DNA of 64,000 bases from Dillenia suffruticosa (lineage: Eukaryota > Streptophyta > Magnoliopsida > Dilleniales > Dilleniaceae), in the NCBI GenBank assembly GCA_033439265.1, contig JAVTVX010000012.1, forward strand, positions 17,742,501 through 17,806,500, written 5' to 3'. This document shows positions 12,300-23,083 of this stretch, in pieces. Position 1 is the first letter of the stretch; each line of letters opens with the position of its first letter. Below the pieces are notes generated by a model. That model did no database searches. It was not told where the DNA came from and saw only the letters and a program-made list of their open reading frames with translations. A program made the position numbers and the translations under genes.

Positions 12300-13095
12300 C
12301 TTATTTAGATGCACTAAGGGCATTTTGGTAAAAGAATACGTTGTCTTCATCCTCAATTGGCATGATTCTTTTAAGTTCTGACATTTAAAATAATTCTCAG
12401 AGGGCATCTCGTAGGAGCAGGACTACTGAAATTTGAGGTTTGGGAAAACGCCTCATTTTCACTAATTACTCAATATCCCCCATTTTTTTTTAACCATACA
12501 AACCGTTAATCAAACTTATTTTCTGATTAATTTAATTCAATTATTTATTTGACTTTTATAAAAAAACTCTTTTTATGGAATTTTTTTTTTATTTTTAAAT
12601 TTAAAATTTAAAATTTTATTAAGATAATCGGTGCATTTAATTACTAAATCCGGATATCCTTTTTATGCCACACATGATGCAATCATTAATTACTCAACAA
12701 CACCCAGAGGTTACAAGGGAGTAAACCCACAAAATTTTTCTAAAATGTTTCTTTATTTTAAAAACATTTGCTCAATAATTTTTTTTTTATTTGAATAAGT
12801 ATTGCAAAAATCGCGAGTAGCATAAGACGGGAAAACTTAAAAAATGAAAAAAAAAAAATTCTATTCCTCTATTTCTTTCTTAAGCGAACACTATCTGTAT
12901 TGATTGAATAACCACCCCTATTGTACTGAATTACAGATTGCCCTTTCTCATCGAAGGCATATCTTGGGTTACTCATCTAATATTAAAGAAATCAAAGTTT
13001 CGAATTCAACAAATCATGTGGACCGTCAACCCAGTGATTGTTAGTTATTAGTTTTGATTCCCTGTTGACTCTCTCTGTTATTAATCGAGGTAATT
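12300..13095. other. Intergenic spacer, nothing recognised
   Basis: AT-rich DNA upstream of the dioxygenase gene. Beyond its promoter region I see no supported gene or repeat terminus here. Confidence 0.5.
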
Positions 13096-13099
13096 ACAC

Positions 13100-13100
<1 letters not shown>

Positions 13101-13159
<59 letters not shown>
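13101..13159. repeat. (TC)n microsatellite
   Basis: About 29 uninterrupted TC dinucleotides. The open frame crossing it, a Leu-Ser run, is an artefact of the repeat. Confidence 0.97.
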
Positions 13160-13161
<2 letters not shown>

Positions 13162-13624
13162 ATCTATGTTTTAGATCTATCTATCTATTTGTGCAGATCT
13201 ATCTTCTCTCCTCTCTTTCCTACCTACCTTTATTAAAATTCAGCCACTCATCTTCAACTCCACCCAACAAAATCGGGGTTGTCGATGATCAACCGTTATG
13301 AATCAAAGCCCGTCTCTTTTCAATCTTCTCTCTAATCTTGATGGATCAATGCAAACTAACCTCTTGGTTATATCACATGAAAATGCTGTGGAGTGAATCT
13401 AAATAACAAATCTATAATTAGTCTCGCAAAAATCTCAGGGTTGATCAATAGTGATTGTTCTCACTCTTATGTGTGCGAATTACAATTAAAAAAAAAAAGA
13501 AAAGAAATAGGGATTCATTTCTTGGACAAAAATCTTGATTGTGGAAGAGGAAAAATATACTTTTGTGTGGACCAAAAGAAATTTGGAAAGCGTGAGTTGG
13601 AAAAGAAAGAGCCCTATTTTTGAA

Positions 13625-14235
13625 AATAGGAGACTAATCTACCAAATTCCTATAGGTATAGCGATAAGGAGTTGTATTATTTTAATTATAGGTTTTAAGT
13701 TTGAGTCATGGGAATAGAGAATGAGATTTGTGAGAGCCAATTTTTAATGAGTTTATAGTATTTGAATCGGATTAGTTAGGTAAAAATCGAATACCGATTG
13801 ATTGTAAAAAAATCTGCTTACACAAAAAAAAAGAGTTTAATCTCAATTTGTTTTAATTTCATTTTATTTTAGATATAATATTTTTCAACTAAAATAAGAA
13901 AATATAAAAGTAAAATTGGATTTTGGATATATTAGTAATAATTCTTTAGTAAAATGAATTTAAATCAATAAATTTTTATAGTAAAAAATGAATACATAAT
14001 CTCTGTGTTTGAGCTAATCTCAGGTTTGGCAAATGTTCTTTTTTTGTGTAAGTGAATTTTTTTTTCACCAATCAGTATTTGGATTTTAATCAACTAATTT
14101 GATTCGAGTACTGTGAGTTCTATTAAGGTATTGACTCTTTCAAATCATATTTCTCCGTTCTCATTACTCAAATGTAAAATTTATGGTTAAAAGAGTACAG
14201 TAGTATGAGAGTTTGGTCAAATCTTCTTTTAGAAG
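13625..14235. mobile_element. Foldback/MULE-like element with long inverted arms
   Basis: The left arm (about 13630-13830) and right arm (about 14035-14230) are inverted copies. Aligned landmarks are TTTGAGTCATGGGAATAGAG against TTTGAGTAATGAGAACGGAG, GTATTTGAATC against GTACTCGAATC, and CTTACACAAAAAAA on both. The arms are roughly 190 bp and diverged. The 200-bp centre is AT-rich with no ORF. Long TIRs and no coding suggest a Mutator-like foldback MITE. Target duplications were not resolved. Confidence 0.7.
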
Positions 14236-14559
14236 TTCATGGGAATTCAAAACAATAACTTTCTTTGCGTTTCTCAATGTCATGTGTCAATCAGTTATAT
14301 TATTAGTATTGATTTGATAAATGAAAAATTAAGATACTATCTCTTATAGTACCTGACTTAACAACGAAAACTTTTTTTATTCCCATGAGATTCTAACTCT
14401 TTTATAATCATTTAATAATAAAGGAAATCACTAACAAGTTTAAATCTTTCTTAATCTCCTAATATTCTAATTCTCTTAAACTCACAAAAAGGAAGGAAAC
14501 CACTTTAAAATTCTGAACATTCCTTAATTTTAAAGAATTCTAAATATTATAAAAATTTT

Positions 14560-15038
14560 AATCACAAATCTCTGCCATTTTGGAAGACTTTACACAAAAG
14601 GAAGGTAGAGCTTTGTACACCTCTCGGAGGACTATAAATACAGAGCAAAGGCAACCCACCCGGGAGACAACCATACACTCTACATCCAGCAAAAGGAGGC
14701 TACCCAATTCTCTACATTAGAGGTACGGTATCATGCCTAATTCTATATACAATTAGAGGTATGATTTTATGCCCAATTTTATACCATTAGAGGTAGGGCT
14801 TCATGTCTCATTCTACACACGATCAGAGGTATGACTTCATATAGGTATACATAGATTACATCACATTGCATTACATTTATATACATTACTCTCTACATAC
14901 AATACACACGGGAGCAACAAGGTTAAAGCTATAGGCTACCCTCAATATTTTTCTCCTTGATTACTTCTTCTGACTTGAGTGTTGGAGTCCTCCAGCCAGA
15001 CCAGAGTCGGCAAGATTTTTGCAGGTGTTGGTGCCTAT
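14560..15038 (+). mobile_element. Ty3/gypsy LTR fragment
   Basis: Contains GGACTATAAATACAGAG (TATA plus start region), CTTGATTACTTCTTCTGACTTGAGTG-type text followed by GGAGTCC, and a GCAGGTGTTGGTGCC end. These are hallmarks I recognise from dicot gypsy LTR 3' portions. It is interrupted at 15039 by a copia LTR. No gag or pol adjoins directly. The left end is approximate. Confidence 0.6.
14716..14850 (+). repeat. ~36-bp tandem repeat (4 copies) inside LTR fragment
   Basis: ATTAGAGGTA-type starts occur at 14716, 14752, 14786 and 14822 (periods 36, 34, 36). Each is followed by a TCATGCCTAATTCTA-like stretch. They lie just downstream of the TATA region of the gypsy LTR fragment, so in the transcribed leader. 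Confidence 0.75.
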
Positions 15039-16208
15039 TGCAATCAAAAAGGGGGATTGAATTGATTGTGTCTAAAAAATTTTAAATTAGTCTCTGATTA
15101 ATCTAAATAATCCTAAATAATTCTAAGGCCAACAATACATGCAAAAAGTACAGAAAAATAAAATTAAGAGAGAAGAGAATAAATCCAATTTATAGTGGTT
15201 TAGCATTCTGTCTACTTTTACTCTTTCAACTCAGAAAACTAGGGTCCAACAACAGTTAGTTTCCACTATTCACAAAGAGTTACAAATATGAGTACAATTT
15301 TCCTTTGTTGATGATCTGTGCATTCTTTTCTAGAAGATGGCTTAGTCCAACAAGGAAATGGTTTTAACTTTTACCCAATTAGTCTATCTATCCACTAAAG
15401 TGTACACACTCTCTAAGTTTGTTGAAACTTTACAATATAAACAGAAACTCCAGTAGACAGATTCACAGACTATTCAAGTAGTCAACTTTTAGAATAAATA
15501 TCCCCTTTCCAAAGTATCGAAATAAGTCTTTAAAAGATATTGAACTTTCTCTGTATATTGAAATTTAAATTCTAGGAAGTGTCATTGTAAAATTGGTCAC
15601 AAATGTGAAAATATAAGGTTACAAAGTTGGCTTCCTAACAATTTTTACTATTGTAAAAATCTAGTTAAATTGCTAACTTTGTGATAGATTTTCTCCATCA
15701 TATTTTCTGATTTTTAATACAATAATTATTCAAATTTGAAGTTAAACAATCACCCTAAAGTATAAAACTTTCAAATTTGAAATCCTTTGGTTGATATAAA
15801 AGTTGCACTTGAGAAAATATCTCTTAGAAATCAGCCTTTTGTCGCTGGAAACTTCAACTGCAATAAATAATTCGAATTTAAATATTCAATTGCTTGAACC
15901 TCTGATGATCTATTTTGATATGTTTTTCGACTAAGTGCAGTACCCAATCTATATAATCTGTGAGCTGAGTCTTGATTTGAGATAAAAATACATTCGCTTC
16001 AAAACTGCGCAGATTATGTAGTTTCTGGATACTGCTTCTATAAAAGCATATTGCTTCTACGCTAACAGGTTCTATGTAGTTGTTGTTTTATGAAAATTTC
16101 TATAAATTTTCAACTTCAAAAATCTACATACTTAGTAAATTGATTAGTAATATATGTAAGATTTTGTTATCATTAAAATATTAAGATTCGACAATAATTT
16201 TCTTAACA
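15039..16208 (-). mobile_element. copia LTR, minus orientation
   Basis: On the minus strand it starts TGTTAAGA at 16208 and ends ..GATTGCA at 15039, about 1170 bp. A polypurine tract (AAAAAAGGGGGAGAT) lies directly upstream at 16209-16223, which marks it as the 3' LTR of a minus-strand element. Near its end it has the CAATCAATTCAATCCCCC-type tail common in long-LTR plant copia elements. The flanking 5 bp at 15034-15038 is CCTAT. The opposite flank is not found because the element is truncated. Confidence 0.7.
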
Positions 16209-16740
16209 ATCTCCCCCTTTTTTATTACGACAAAACCACAAAGAAAAATTGAAAAATTTTACTCATAAATGCTAAAAATCTTGCTCCCTCTAAATTAATG
16301 ATCTCTTCCCTAGGCTCATTTTCATTTTCCGTACGAACTTCTTTATTTTTATCATTTTCATAAGAAAATTCTTATATTTTTATTCTCATTATCTTTTTTC
16401 ATTTTTTAATTAATTGTTTCTTCAACAACTCTTGTTTTTTTTATTATTAAAAAGATTCTAAATGCTTTACTATTCACAACATAGCATAGAAAAATCATGT
16501 CTTTGAATTGTAAGAAGTCTAGTCAATTTTTATCACTTTCATTGAAATTTTGAAAAGTGTTTTTAATTGGCATAGACAAATCTTGTACCTTAATTTTCAA
16601 TAGACATACTTTAGGGAACCTAGGGTTAGAGTTCTTATTGAATTTTGAATTGTGACCATTTCTATGAGTATAAAAAATTATTTGATGCTATAATGATCAA
16701 AATCATTGACTAAAAGTTGAAGCAAACAACGTAAGTATGG
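16209..16740 (-). mobile_element. PPT and residual 3' internal sequence of truncated copia
   Basis: The polypurine tract at 16209-16223 is followed (reading minus) by AT-rich non-coding sequence with no recognisable pol. The boundary with the gypsy remnant to the right is not visible. Confidence 0.4.
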
Positions 16741-16749
16741 TGTGATCAT

Positions 16750-17325
16750 CTTGTGGATGAAAAGAGAATGAACGGTTGTAAGCCTATAGAGACTTGGGAT
16801 GAGACAGAAGGTCAAAGCGTGGCTAGATTCCTATTGGGCTTAAGTGGGAGTTAAGAGGGAAGATTTGATTGCATGTGCTGAATACAATTTAGTGATAACA
16901 GATGATAAGGTAAAGTCCAAGCAATCCAGTAGTTCAAGAACTAGTGGTGTTAATTTGGAAACGGTGCCTTAGAATGGGAGCATTGTAGCCCTAAAGATCA
17001 TGAGTATGAAGAGGAAGATCAAGAATAGATGCATGTGATTAGGAAATTGTTGTTGACTTCCAAAGAGAAAGATACATAGAAACATAAACTGTTTTGAACT
17101 AGGTGCTGAATCAAGGGGTAAGTGATTACTATAGTGGTCAATGACATGAAAATGTCATTAGCAAAAGTATGGCTAAAAGGTTAGATTTTAATATAGAAAC
17201 TTTCGGAGCCCTACATCATTAGTCGAATCAAATATGTGTCACAGATTCCGGAGAAGTGTTTGGTTCAAATTCTTGATTGGGAAGTATTAGGTTAAGATGT
17301 ATTGTGACTTGGTTGACATGATACT
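16750..17325 (+). pseudogene. Ty3/gypsy gag-protease remnant, left part
   Basis: The plus strand reads 'DETEGQSVARFLLGL' (about 16790-16840), matching the end of the retrotransposon gag domain. It then reads 'CPKDHEYEEEDQE' followed by 'MHVIRKLLLTSKEKD' (about 16985-17075), the linker before the aspartic protease in many dicot gypsy polyproteins. The frame is broken by stops. It is interrupted at 17325 by the minus-strand Tat-like element (TSD ATACT), and reading appears to resume at 35734. Confidence 0.6.
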
Positions 17326-18150
17326 TGTTGAAGTTAGATTTGACTCCACAAGTAACTTGTTCTTCTAAGTTGAACTGGAATTTGGTGGGAATGTAATGGT
17401 TGATTCTTCTTGAAGGGGGAACCTGCAAAAACCTACTAGAGGTGGCTCTAACGGAGTAAATTCTGATACTTAAGTTAGAAGAACAAAGAGGAAATGAAAG
17501 ACTGAGAAAGCCTAAACAGTAGCTCTGTGTGGTCACTGTGTAGCGAGTGTGGAGTTAAGTGTATTGCGTACCTTTCATACGCTCTCTTTACCCAGTATAT
17601 ATAACATGTGCATGTATGGTAAGTCTTTGTTGGAGGGTGCAAAAATCTTAGCTTCCTTGTAGAGAGATCATTGAAAATCTCTCAATATTATAATGACCGT
17701 AGTAAAAGATTTTTTTAGAGATTTAGAATCCTATTGATCAAGAGAAATTAAATTCAAGTTGTCATGGAAGTTCCTTCCCTTATCTAGAGTGATTACGGAG
17801 ATTTCCTTATCTAGAAAGATTACTCCCAGGATTAGGAAATGTTCAAATCTTGAATGATCGTGAACTGGATTTGTCAAGCGGGAGCATTATTCGTGGGAGG
17901 CTAGTAATAGCCGAGAGGACGTTTGATTGAGAGGTATGCAAGTGGCTTATCCGAGAAGGTTTGATTGAGGTAGTTGTGAGGGTGTCTGGTCAAGAGAGCA
18001 AAGAGATTGTTCGACTAAGAGTGTATTTAGTTATTTTGGGTGTTTACCGAGAGATCCCTTTGGTGGTTTATGGATTTTATGATAGCGGCCTTACTAGATT
18101 TGGTGGTCTCTAGTCTTTATGGTAGTGGGCCATCGAACCATGTATCATCA
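17326..18150 (-). repeat. 3' LTR of Tat-like element
   Basis: Alignable along its length with 34939-35728. Shared blocks are CCTACTAGAGGTGGCTCTA / CCTACCAGAGGTGGCTCTA, GTGTGGTC, GTGGAGTTAAGTGTATT and TATATATA(A/G)CATG. The minus-strand ends are TGATGATA..TTCAACA. Confidence 0.9.
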
Positions 18151-18163
18151 TTTGCCCCCTCCA
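18151..18163 (-). other. Polypurine tract of Tat-like element
   Basis: The minus strand reads GGAGGGGGCAAA immediately before the LTR start TGATGATA. It would prime plus-strand DNA synthesis. Confidence 0.75.
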
Positions 18164-18389
18164 CTCCCAATAGCATTTTGGTAGGGTAAATCATGGTACC
18201 GAAAGAGATGTGAAAGTTGAGCATTAAATACAAAATGTATTGATTAGACCACAGTGTCCAATTAAAGCGATTTTTGTAGTAGGCGAATCGTGCTCAATAT
18301 GTTTTTTGCCATTTGCTTGGCAATTCAATTTAAGGGAGAAATGCATTTTAGGGTTGAGATAGCAAAATTGGTGAGATTAACAATGTAAT

Positions 18390-20580
18390 GATTGGTGGGG
18401 AATTTGAGGAAGTGTTGGAAGCGATGGATCTGAGGAATAATTTTTTGCTATGATTGCCTACAAAGACGAGAGGGCAAATGGGACATTGGAGGGTGTGTTC
18501 TTATGTATGTATGGTATCGGCTTCGAGTGCCCTATCGAGGTGTTCTAGTTGGGGTTTTGAAAGATTGAAATATATTTCTATCCCCATTGATTTCTAGTGC
18601 CTGGTGACTGATTTTGGCGATGGTTAGTCTATTGAGTTTTTGTTGCTTAAGTTTCGATTTCGAGATTCTATCATCCATTTTTTGTTTAAAGAGGTATGTT
18701 GCTGGGTCCCATAGGGGCTTGGTTTTGTTTGCAGACTAGGCCTGAATCTAGGTAGAGGTTCTTTTACAAGGAAAGTATTGATATGAACAAGATCGGAAAG
18801 TTCTTTTCTTTGGAGTTCGGGAATATGAGTTTAATGTCTACGTTGCCAAAGGCTAGCGGTGAGCCTGATGTGGGATTGAGGGCCTGGGACCCTTCTCAGC
18901 ACTCAGGCTTTGTCCATTTGGTGGGTGGTTTGTGTTCATCAGATAAGAGGGCTATTCATATTGACCCACTTCCTAATGATAAACTGTTAAATTATCCAGT
19001 TTGCTGTTAAGAGATAAGGTACATATCAAAAAGCCTCTCTTGGTGAAGAAGAGGACTGTGGTTAGGAGTGTTATTCCTATAGTTATCCCAAAGGGGAAGA
19101 GGAAGAAGGTGAATATACTGAGTCCTAGTAGTGAAGAGGTAGAGTTGTCCATGGAAGAAGGGGATCAAATACAAGCATTGACTCTTGGCGATACTAAGGG
19201 AGAGAACACCGAGAGTAAGGCTACTGGTGATTTTGAGGAGGTGGCCTCATTAAGGAGTCCACAATTGGTGAGGAGGAGAGAGCCGAGGGTTGGGATGGGA
19301 CCATCTGATGTCATTCTGGAGCATTTATTTGTCCGGAAGGACAAAGGAGTCATGCCTAACCAAATGACTCCTCTTCTGCTTGTTTTTGTTAGGTCCTTGG
19401 ACGATAGAAGGGATCTGAAGGAATAGGGAACTACAGTGATGAGATGCGGCAATAACCATTTTAACTAGATCAATGTCATCAAGGCGATGAGGTTTGCCGA
19501 CTAGTTGGATTACCATCACTCCTAGTTGGAGTTGAATGGTCTATCTATGGAGCAAGGTGGTAAGCTATAATATCTCTTGTGATTCATGTAAGAGGTATTT
19601 TTGAATTGCTTAAAAAATGTTGCTTATAAGCACTTAGTGCTTATAAGTAGCTTTTTAATTTATAAGCCCATTTTAGTCTTTTCAAAAAATAAGTTGTTAT
19701 CTATTTAGATAAATGTTACTTAAAAATAGTTATCTATTTGGTAAAATGAAAGCCTATAAATTATATAAAATAGAGAAAAGACCATGGTGGGCACAATCAG
19801 GAGGTATAGTTATAATTTTTATTAAATACAAATGGGTGAAAATGTACTTTTTTTGGTTAAACAAACTTATTTTAGTTTGCTTAAAAGCACCAAAACGAAA
19901 AAACTGGGGGTGCAGCTTATTAGGTTTTTGCTTATAAGCATTCTTTGGGTATATAAACATTTTTACAAATTTGGTTACTAAACGGTTATAATTTTAATTT
20001 TGACTTATAAGTACATTTGACCAGCTTATAAGCAATCCCAAATACACTCTAAATCTTTTCTCCTAGAGTGTTGGCTAATCTAGTGTTTTAATTCTAGTTG
20101 CGTAATTTGATACAACCTGTGCAGGCTGTTGCTATGGCTGATTTCTAGAGATTAAGACAAAACTAGGTAGTAGAGCATCTTGAGTATCTGGGGGTCAAAG
20201 GGAAGAGGAGATCTCTTAGCTTCGAGCCACTTTGGCCCAGAAAGACAGGGAATATGAAGAGGAAGGGCAGCACACGCTATCTCAAGCGATAAAGAAAAAG
20301 AGGTAGAGGTTCTGAAGGCTAACCTGCAGTTCACAATACGATAGTGTGATATAACTCTCATGGAGTGCAAGAAACTAGAGGTTGAACTGAGAGAGGGTGA
20401 GGCTAAGCGATAGGCAGCCGAGAAGTCTCATATTGACCTAGAGGATAATCTGGCAAGGTTAGGAGAAAAATTTTTGAGGGACATAGAGAGCCATAATTGC
20501 ATTTAGTAGGAGCTTTCCAAGAATCTGCGATGGACTGAAGAGGCACTTCGCCTGACAGGGCTCGAGGTTGTCACAATTGT
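18390..20580 (+). pseudogene. Antisense ORF of Tat-like element
   Basis: This frame runs opposite to the element's gag. The plus strand reads 'GFECPIEVF' near 18530, 'GAWFCLQTRPE' near 18715 and open stretches at 18783-19010 and 19001-19426 with a basic 'PKGKRKKV' patch. Further right (20280-20560) is an Ala/Glu/Leu/Lys-rich heptad-like stretch ('EVEVLKANLQ', 'ELREGEAKR', 'HIDLEDNLARLGEK') that looks like a coiled coil. Grande/Retand-type Tat elements are known to carry antisense ORFs between pol and the 3' LTR, which fits the position. A putative intron (GTAAGC at 19560, TGTGCAG ending 20124) separates the two parts. Stops and frameshifts make it non-functional. Its role is unknown. Confidence 0.55.
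19593..20047. mobile_element. MITE-like insertion (AGCTTATAAGC type)
   Basis: The imperfect terminal inverted repeats are GGTATTTTTGAATTGCTTA on the left and GTGTATTTGGGATTGCTTA on the right (read inverted). Repeated CTTATAAGCA/TGCTTATAAG words lie inside both ends. The length is about 455 bp and there is no credible ORF. This resembles hAT-type MITEs common in plant genomes. It lies inside the putative intron of the antisense frame. Confidence 0.6.
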
Positions 20581-21029
20581 TGATAGTGGCTTCGAAGCCG
20601 CAACCCTCAACCTTGTTGTTGTTTCTTAGGATGATGTTACAAGCGAATCAGCCAGTGGAAGCTCATGCATCACTACCTAGCGTGCCAACTTTAAACTTTT
20701 CCAGCAAACAACTCTTCTTCCTTTTCCACCTTCCTCTTCATGACTTCTATTTCTGATTGTTTTTTCTTCTTTAACTTATTATTCTTGATATATATTATCC
20801 CCAAACTTTATATGAACCCCAAAAATGAACAGAAATTTTTTGAATTTGCAATTAACTATTACTTTCTAGGTATGAGGGCCTAGTTCTCGCTATTTATCCA
20901 AATATCATAAACAAAGAATAGAATGCATATAAAATAAATATATCATTATATTGAAAAAATTCCAAATTAAGATATCCAGATGAAAGTGCTTATAAAATTG
21001 ACAAAGTAGGAATAAACGGTAAATAGAGG

Positions 21030-21260
21030 TTAGTGGACTGAAACTTTCAATGGATCTAGATCGTAGTTGAGCACTCCAATGTCGAGAGGTGTCCTGAACT
21101 TGACTTTCATATGCTTGGTGTTCAGTAATGCTTCCATGGTGTCCAAGGTAGGTTGACCCAATATGGTGTTGTAAGGAGAAGGTAGTTTTCGAGGTATATC
21201 TATGGTGTCCTGAACTTGACTTTCATATGCTTGGTGTTCAGTAATGCTTCTATGCATGTC
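21030..21260 (-). pseudogene. Tat-like protease remnant
   Basis: The minus strand reads 'PSPYNTILGQPTLDTMEALLNT' then 'KHMKVKFRTP'. This corresponds to the YNAIIGRPTLN..STYHL..KFPT block downstream of the aspartic protease core in Tat/Ogre polyproteins. A ~125-bp segment is duplicated inside it: TGTCCTGAACTTGACTTTCA occurs at about 21090 and 21207. The duplication further breaks the frame. Confidence 0.75.
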
Positions 21261-21900
21261 GAGAGAGTCCTTTCAAAGGTTCGATATGGGGTTAGACTTT
21301 AGTTTGCTGAAGCCATTTGCCAGAATGCATCCCAGTAAAGGATATTGTAGCCTGCCTCTTGGTTAATAAAGATTCTCATGAATTGGCCTACTTAGCAGCG
21401 ATGACCATTGGGTCATGCCGATCTCTACTAGCTCCTACCAATTTATCATCGTTGAAGCTGATCATTGGTTTTTCCTCTTTTGTCCCATTTTGGTATGCAT
21501 AGTAAGAACATCCTTTGACATGGGTGCCTCTATCTTCTGGAATACTGGGGTGACCATCTGATTGGCCAAGTGCTATCTAGCTATCATCGGGTCAGTCGAA
21601 CTTTCGGCTAGGGGAGGATTATCAAGAGTAGAAGGCATCAGTAAATGGTGCAGTGGGGAATTCTAGCTTTATATATGAAGGATGACTCCTCTCGCCTGGT
21701 TTTAGACGAGTCTTATAACCTGAGGTTCGATCTACCTCGCTGAACCAGACTCTGCTCAGTACCTTTCCCTTGGTCTATGAGGGGTTGTTTTTTATCTTGT
21801 GTCGATGAATCTCTAGAATCTCCTATCTATTACCAAGGTCTCGAGCTTGTCCTTCAATTTTTGGCATTCATTTGTCTTGTGATTGTACTCCCTATGGAAA
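21260..21900 (-). pseudogene. Tat-like gag-protease linker, decayed
   Basis: Continuation between the gag and protease remnants on the minus strand. The composition resembles a hydrophilic linker, but no zinc knuckle or DTG-type protease active site could be placed with confidence. Confidence 0.4.
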
Positions 21901-23083
21901 CTATAGTATCAGATTTTGTTCCTCTTTGAATCATTTTCCCTAAAGGTAGGGGCCAATTAACTTTGGGCCTGTTCTTAATTTGGATCAGGATCTGACTAGG
22001 GGTGTTAGTTAGAGAAGTGTAGTCGATTAACCTTCAACGTAGTGGAGGTCCTACTTGACTTCTTGTCAATAAGGGCTGGCATAGTGGTAGTAGGTTGTGC
22101 TCATTCTTTCCTTGCCCACCTCGGCACTTGTCGAACATCTCAACTTCTTCTACCACAATGTACTTCTCAGCCCTAACATAGAATTCTTGAATAAGGGCAG
22201 GAGTATTCTTTGTAATAGGGGTCTTTATTCTTGAAGGCTATAATCCAGTAAGTAGTGTTGCCAAAACAATGAAATAGTCTAGTCCCAAGACTTTCATTAT
22301 CTCGATTTTGAACTTGTTGAGGAAGTATTTTAAATGCTTATTATATCTCTATTGTAGGGATAAGAGGGAAATAGACTTTCTCTTAGTTCCTCGGATGATG
22401 ATGAGGTAGGTTTTTAACCACTGTCTGAGCTGCGAGAAATCTTTGATGCTGAAAGGTAGAAGAGAGTTGAACCATTTCAATGCGTTACCCATTAGGGTTG
22501 TAGGGAAGTGTTTTCATATGGCAGCGTCTGATATGTCTCTTGAAATCATAACTATTACAAAATGGGTTGCGTGGTCTCGGGGATCAGAGGTACCATCATA
22601 CATCTCCATAAGGGCAAAGAGAACATCCCGCAGCATCAGCTGATGTCGTCTTGTCCTATGTTGGCCCACTTTAGCTCGGTGGCTACGAGCTCTTCAATTT
22701 GCTTTTTCAAATCCTTTGGTTCCCATCAAAGATTACCGAGATCTTCAAGCATCTAAAAGGATAAAGTCTGCGTGAACGTGAGTGCTCCAACTTCTTAGAG
22801 GAGGGCGAAGCCTCCTATTTGGGGGCGTGACTGATTTCTTCTAGTTGTTTGCTCATCATCTATAACCAGGATTCCGGTTTTTCTATTTGGGAACGATTAA
22901 TCCAGTCAAGGGAGACTAGAACAGGGGAAGGAGAAGGGCAAGCTTGAGGTTGAATGACAAGAGGTTGGGAATCTACATGTGAGGGTGGTTCTACCCAATG
23001 TTGGTTGTGAACAATTGAGGTGTCCGACTGGATGGCCGTAGGCACTAGTAGAAGGGGGCCTACGAGATTGGATGTTTGTCCTC
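21900..23083 (-). pseudogene. Tat-like gag remnant
   Basis: The minus strand reads 'MEMYDGTSDPRDH' (about 22600), 'KHFPTTLMGNALKWFNSL' (about 22510-22455), 'SIKDFSQLRQWL' and 'RKSISLLSL'. This is the canonical order of the plant retrotransposon gag domain (YDGTTDP..H, FPTTL..A..WF..L, SI.SF.QL). A proline-rich N-terminal part lies at 23045-22860. In-frame stops are present. The Sirevirus insertion at 23084 cuts off the leader side. Confidence 0.8.

Noticed and set aside
13038-13301. 87-residue ORF with a long Leu-Ser run
   Set aside because: It is the translation of the (TC)n microsatellite.
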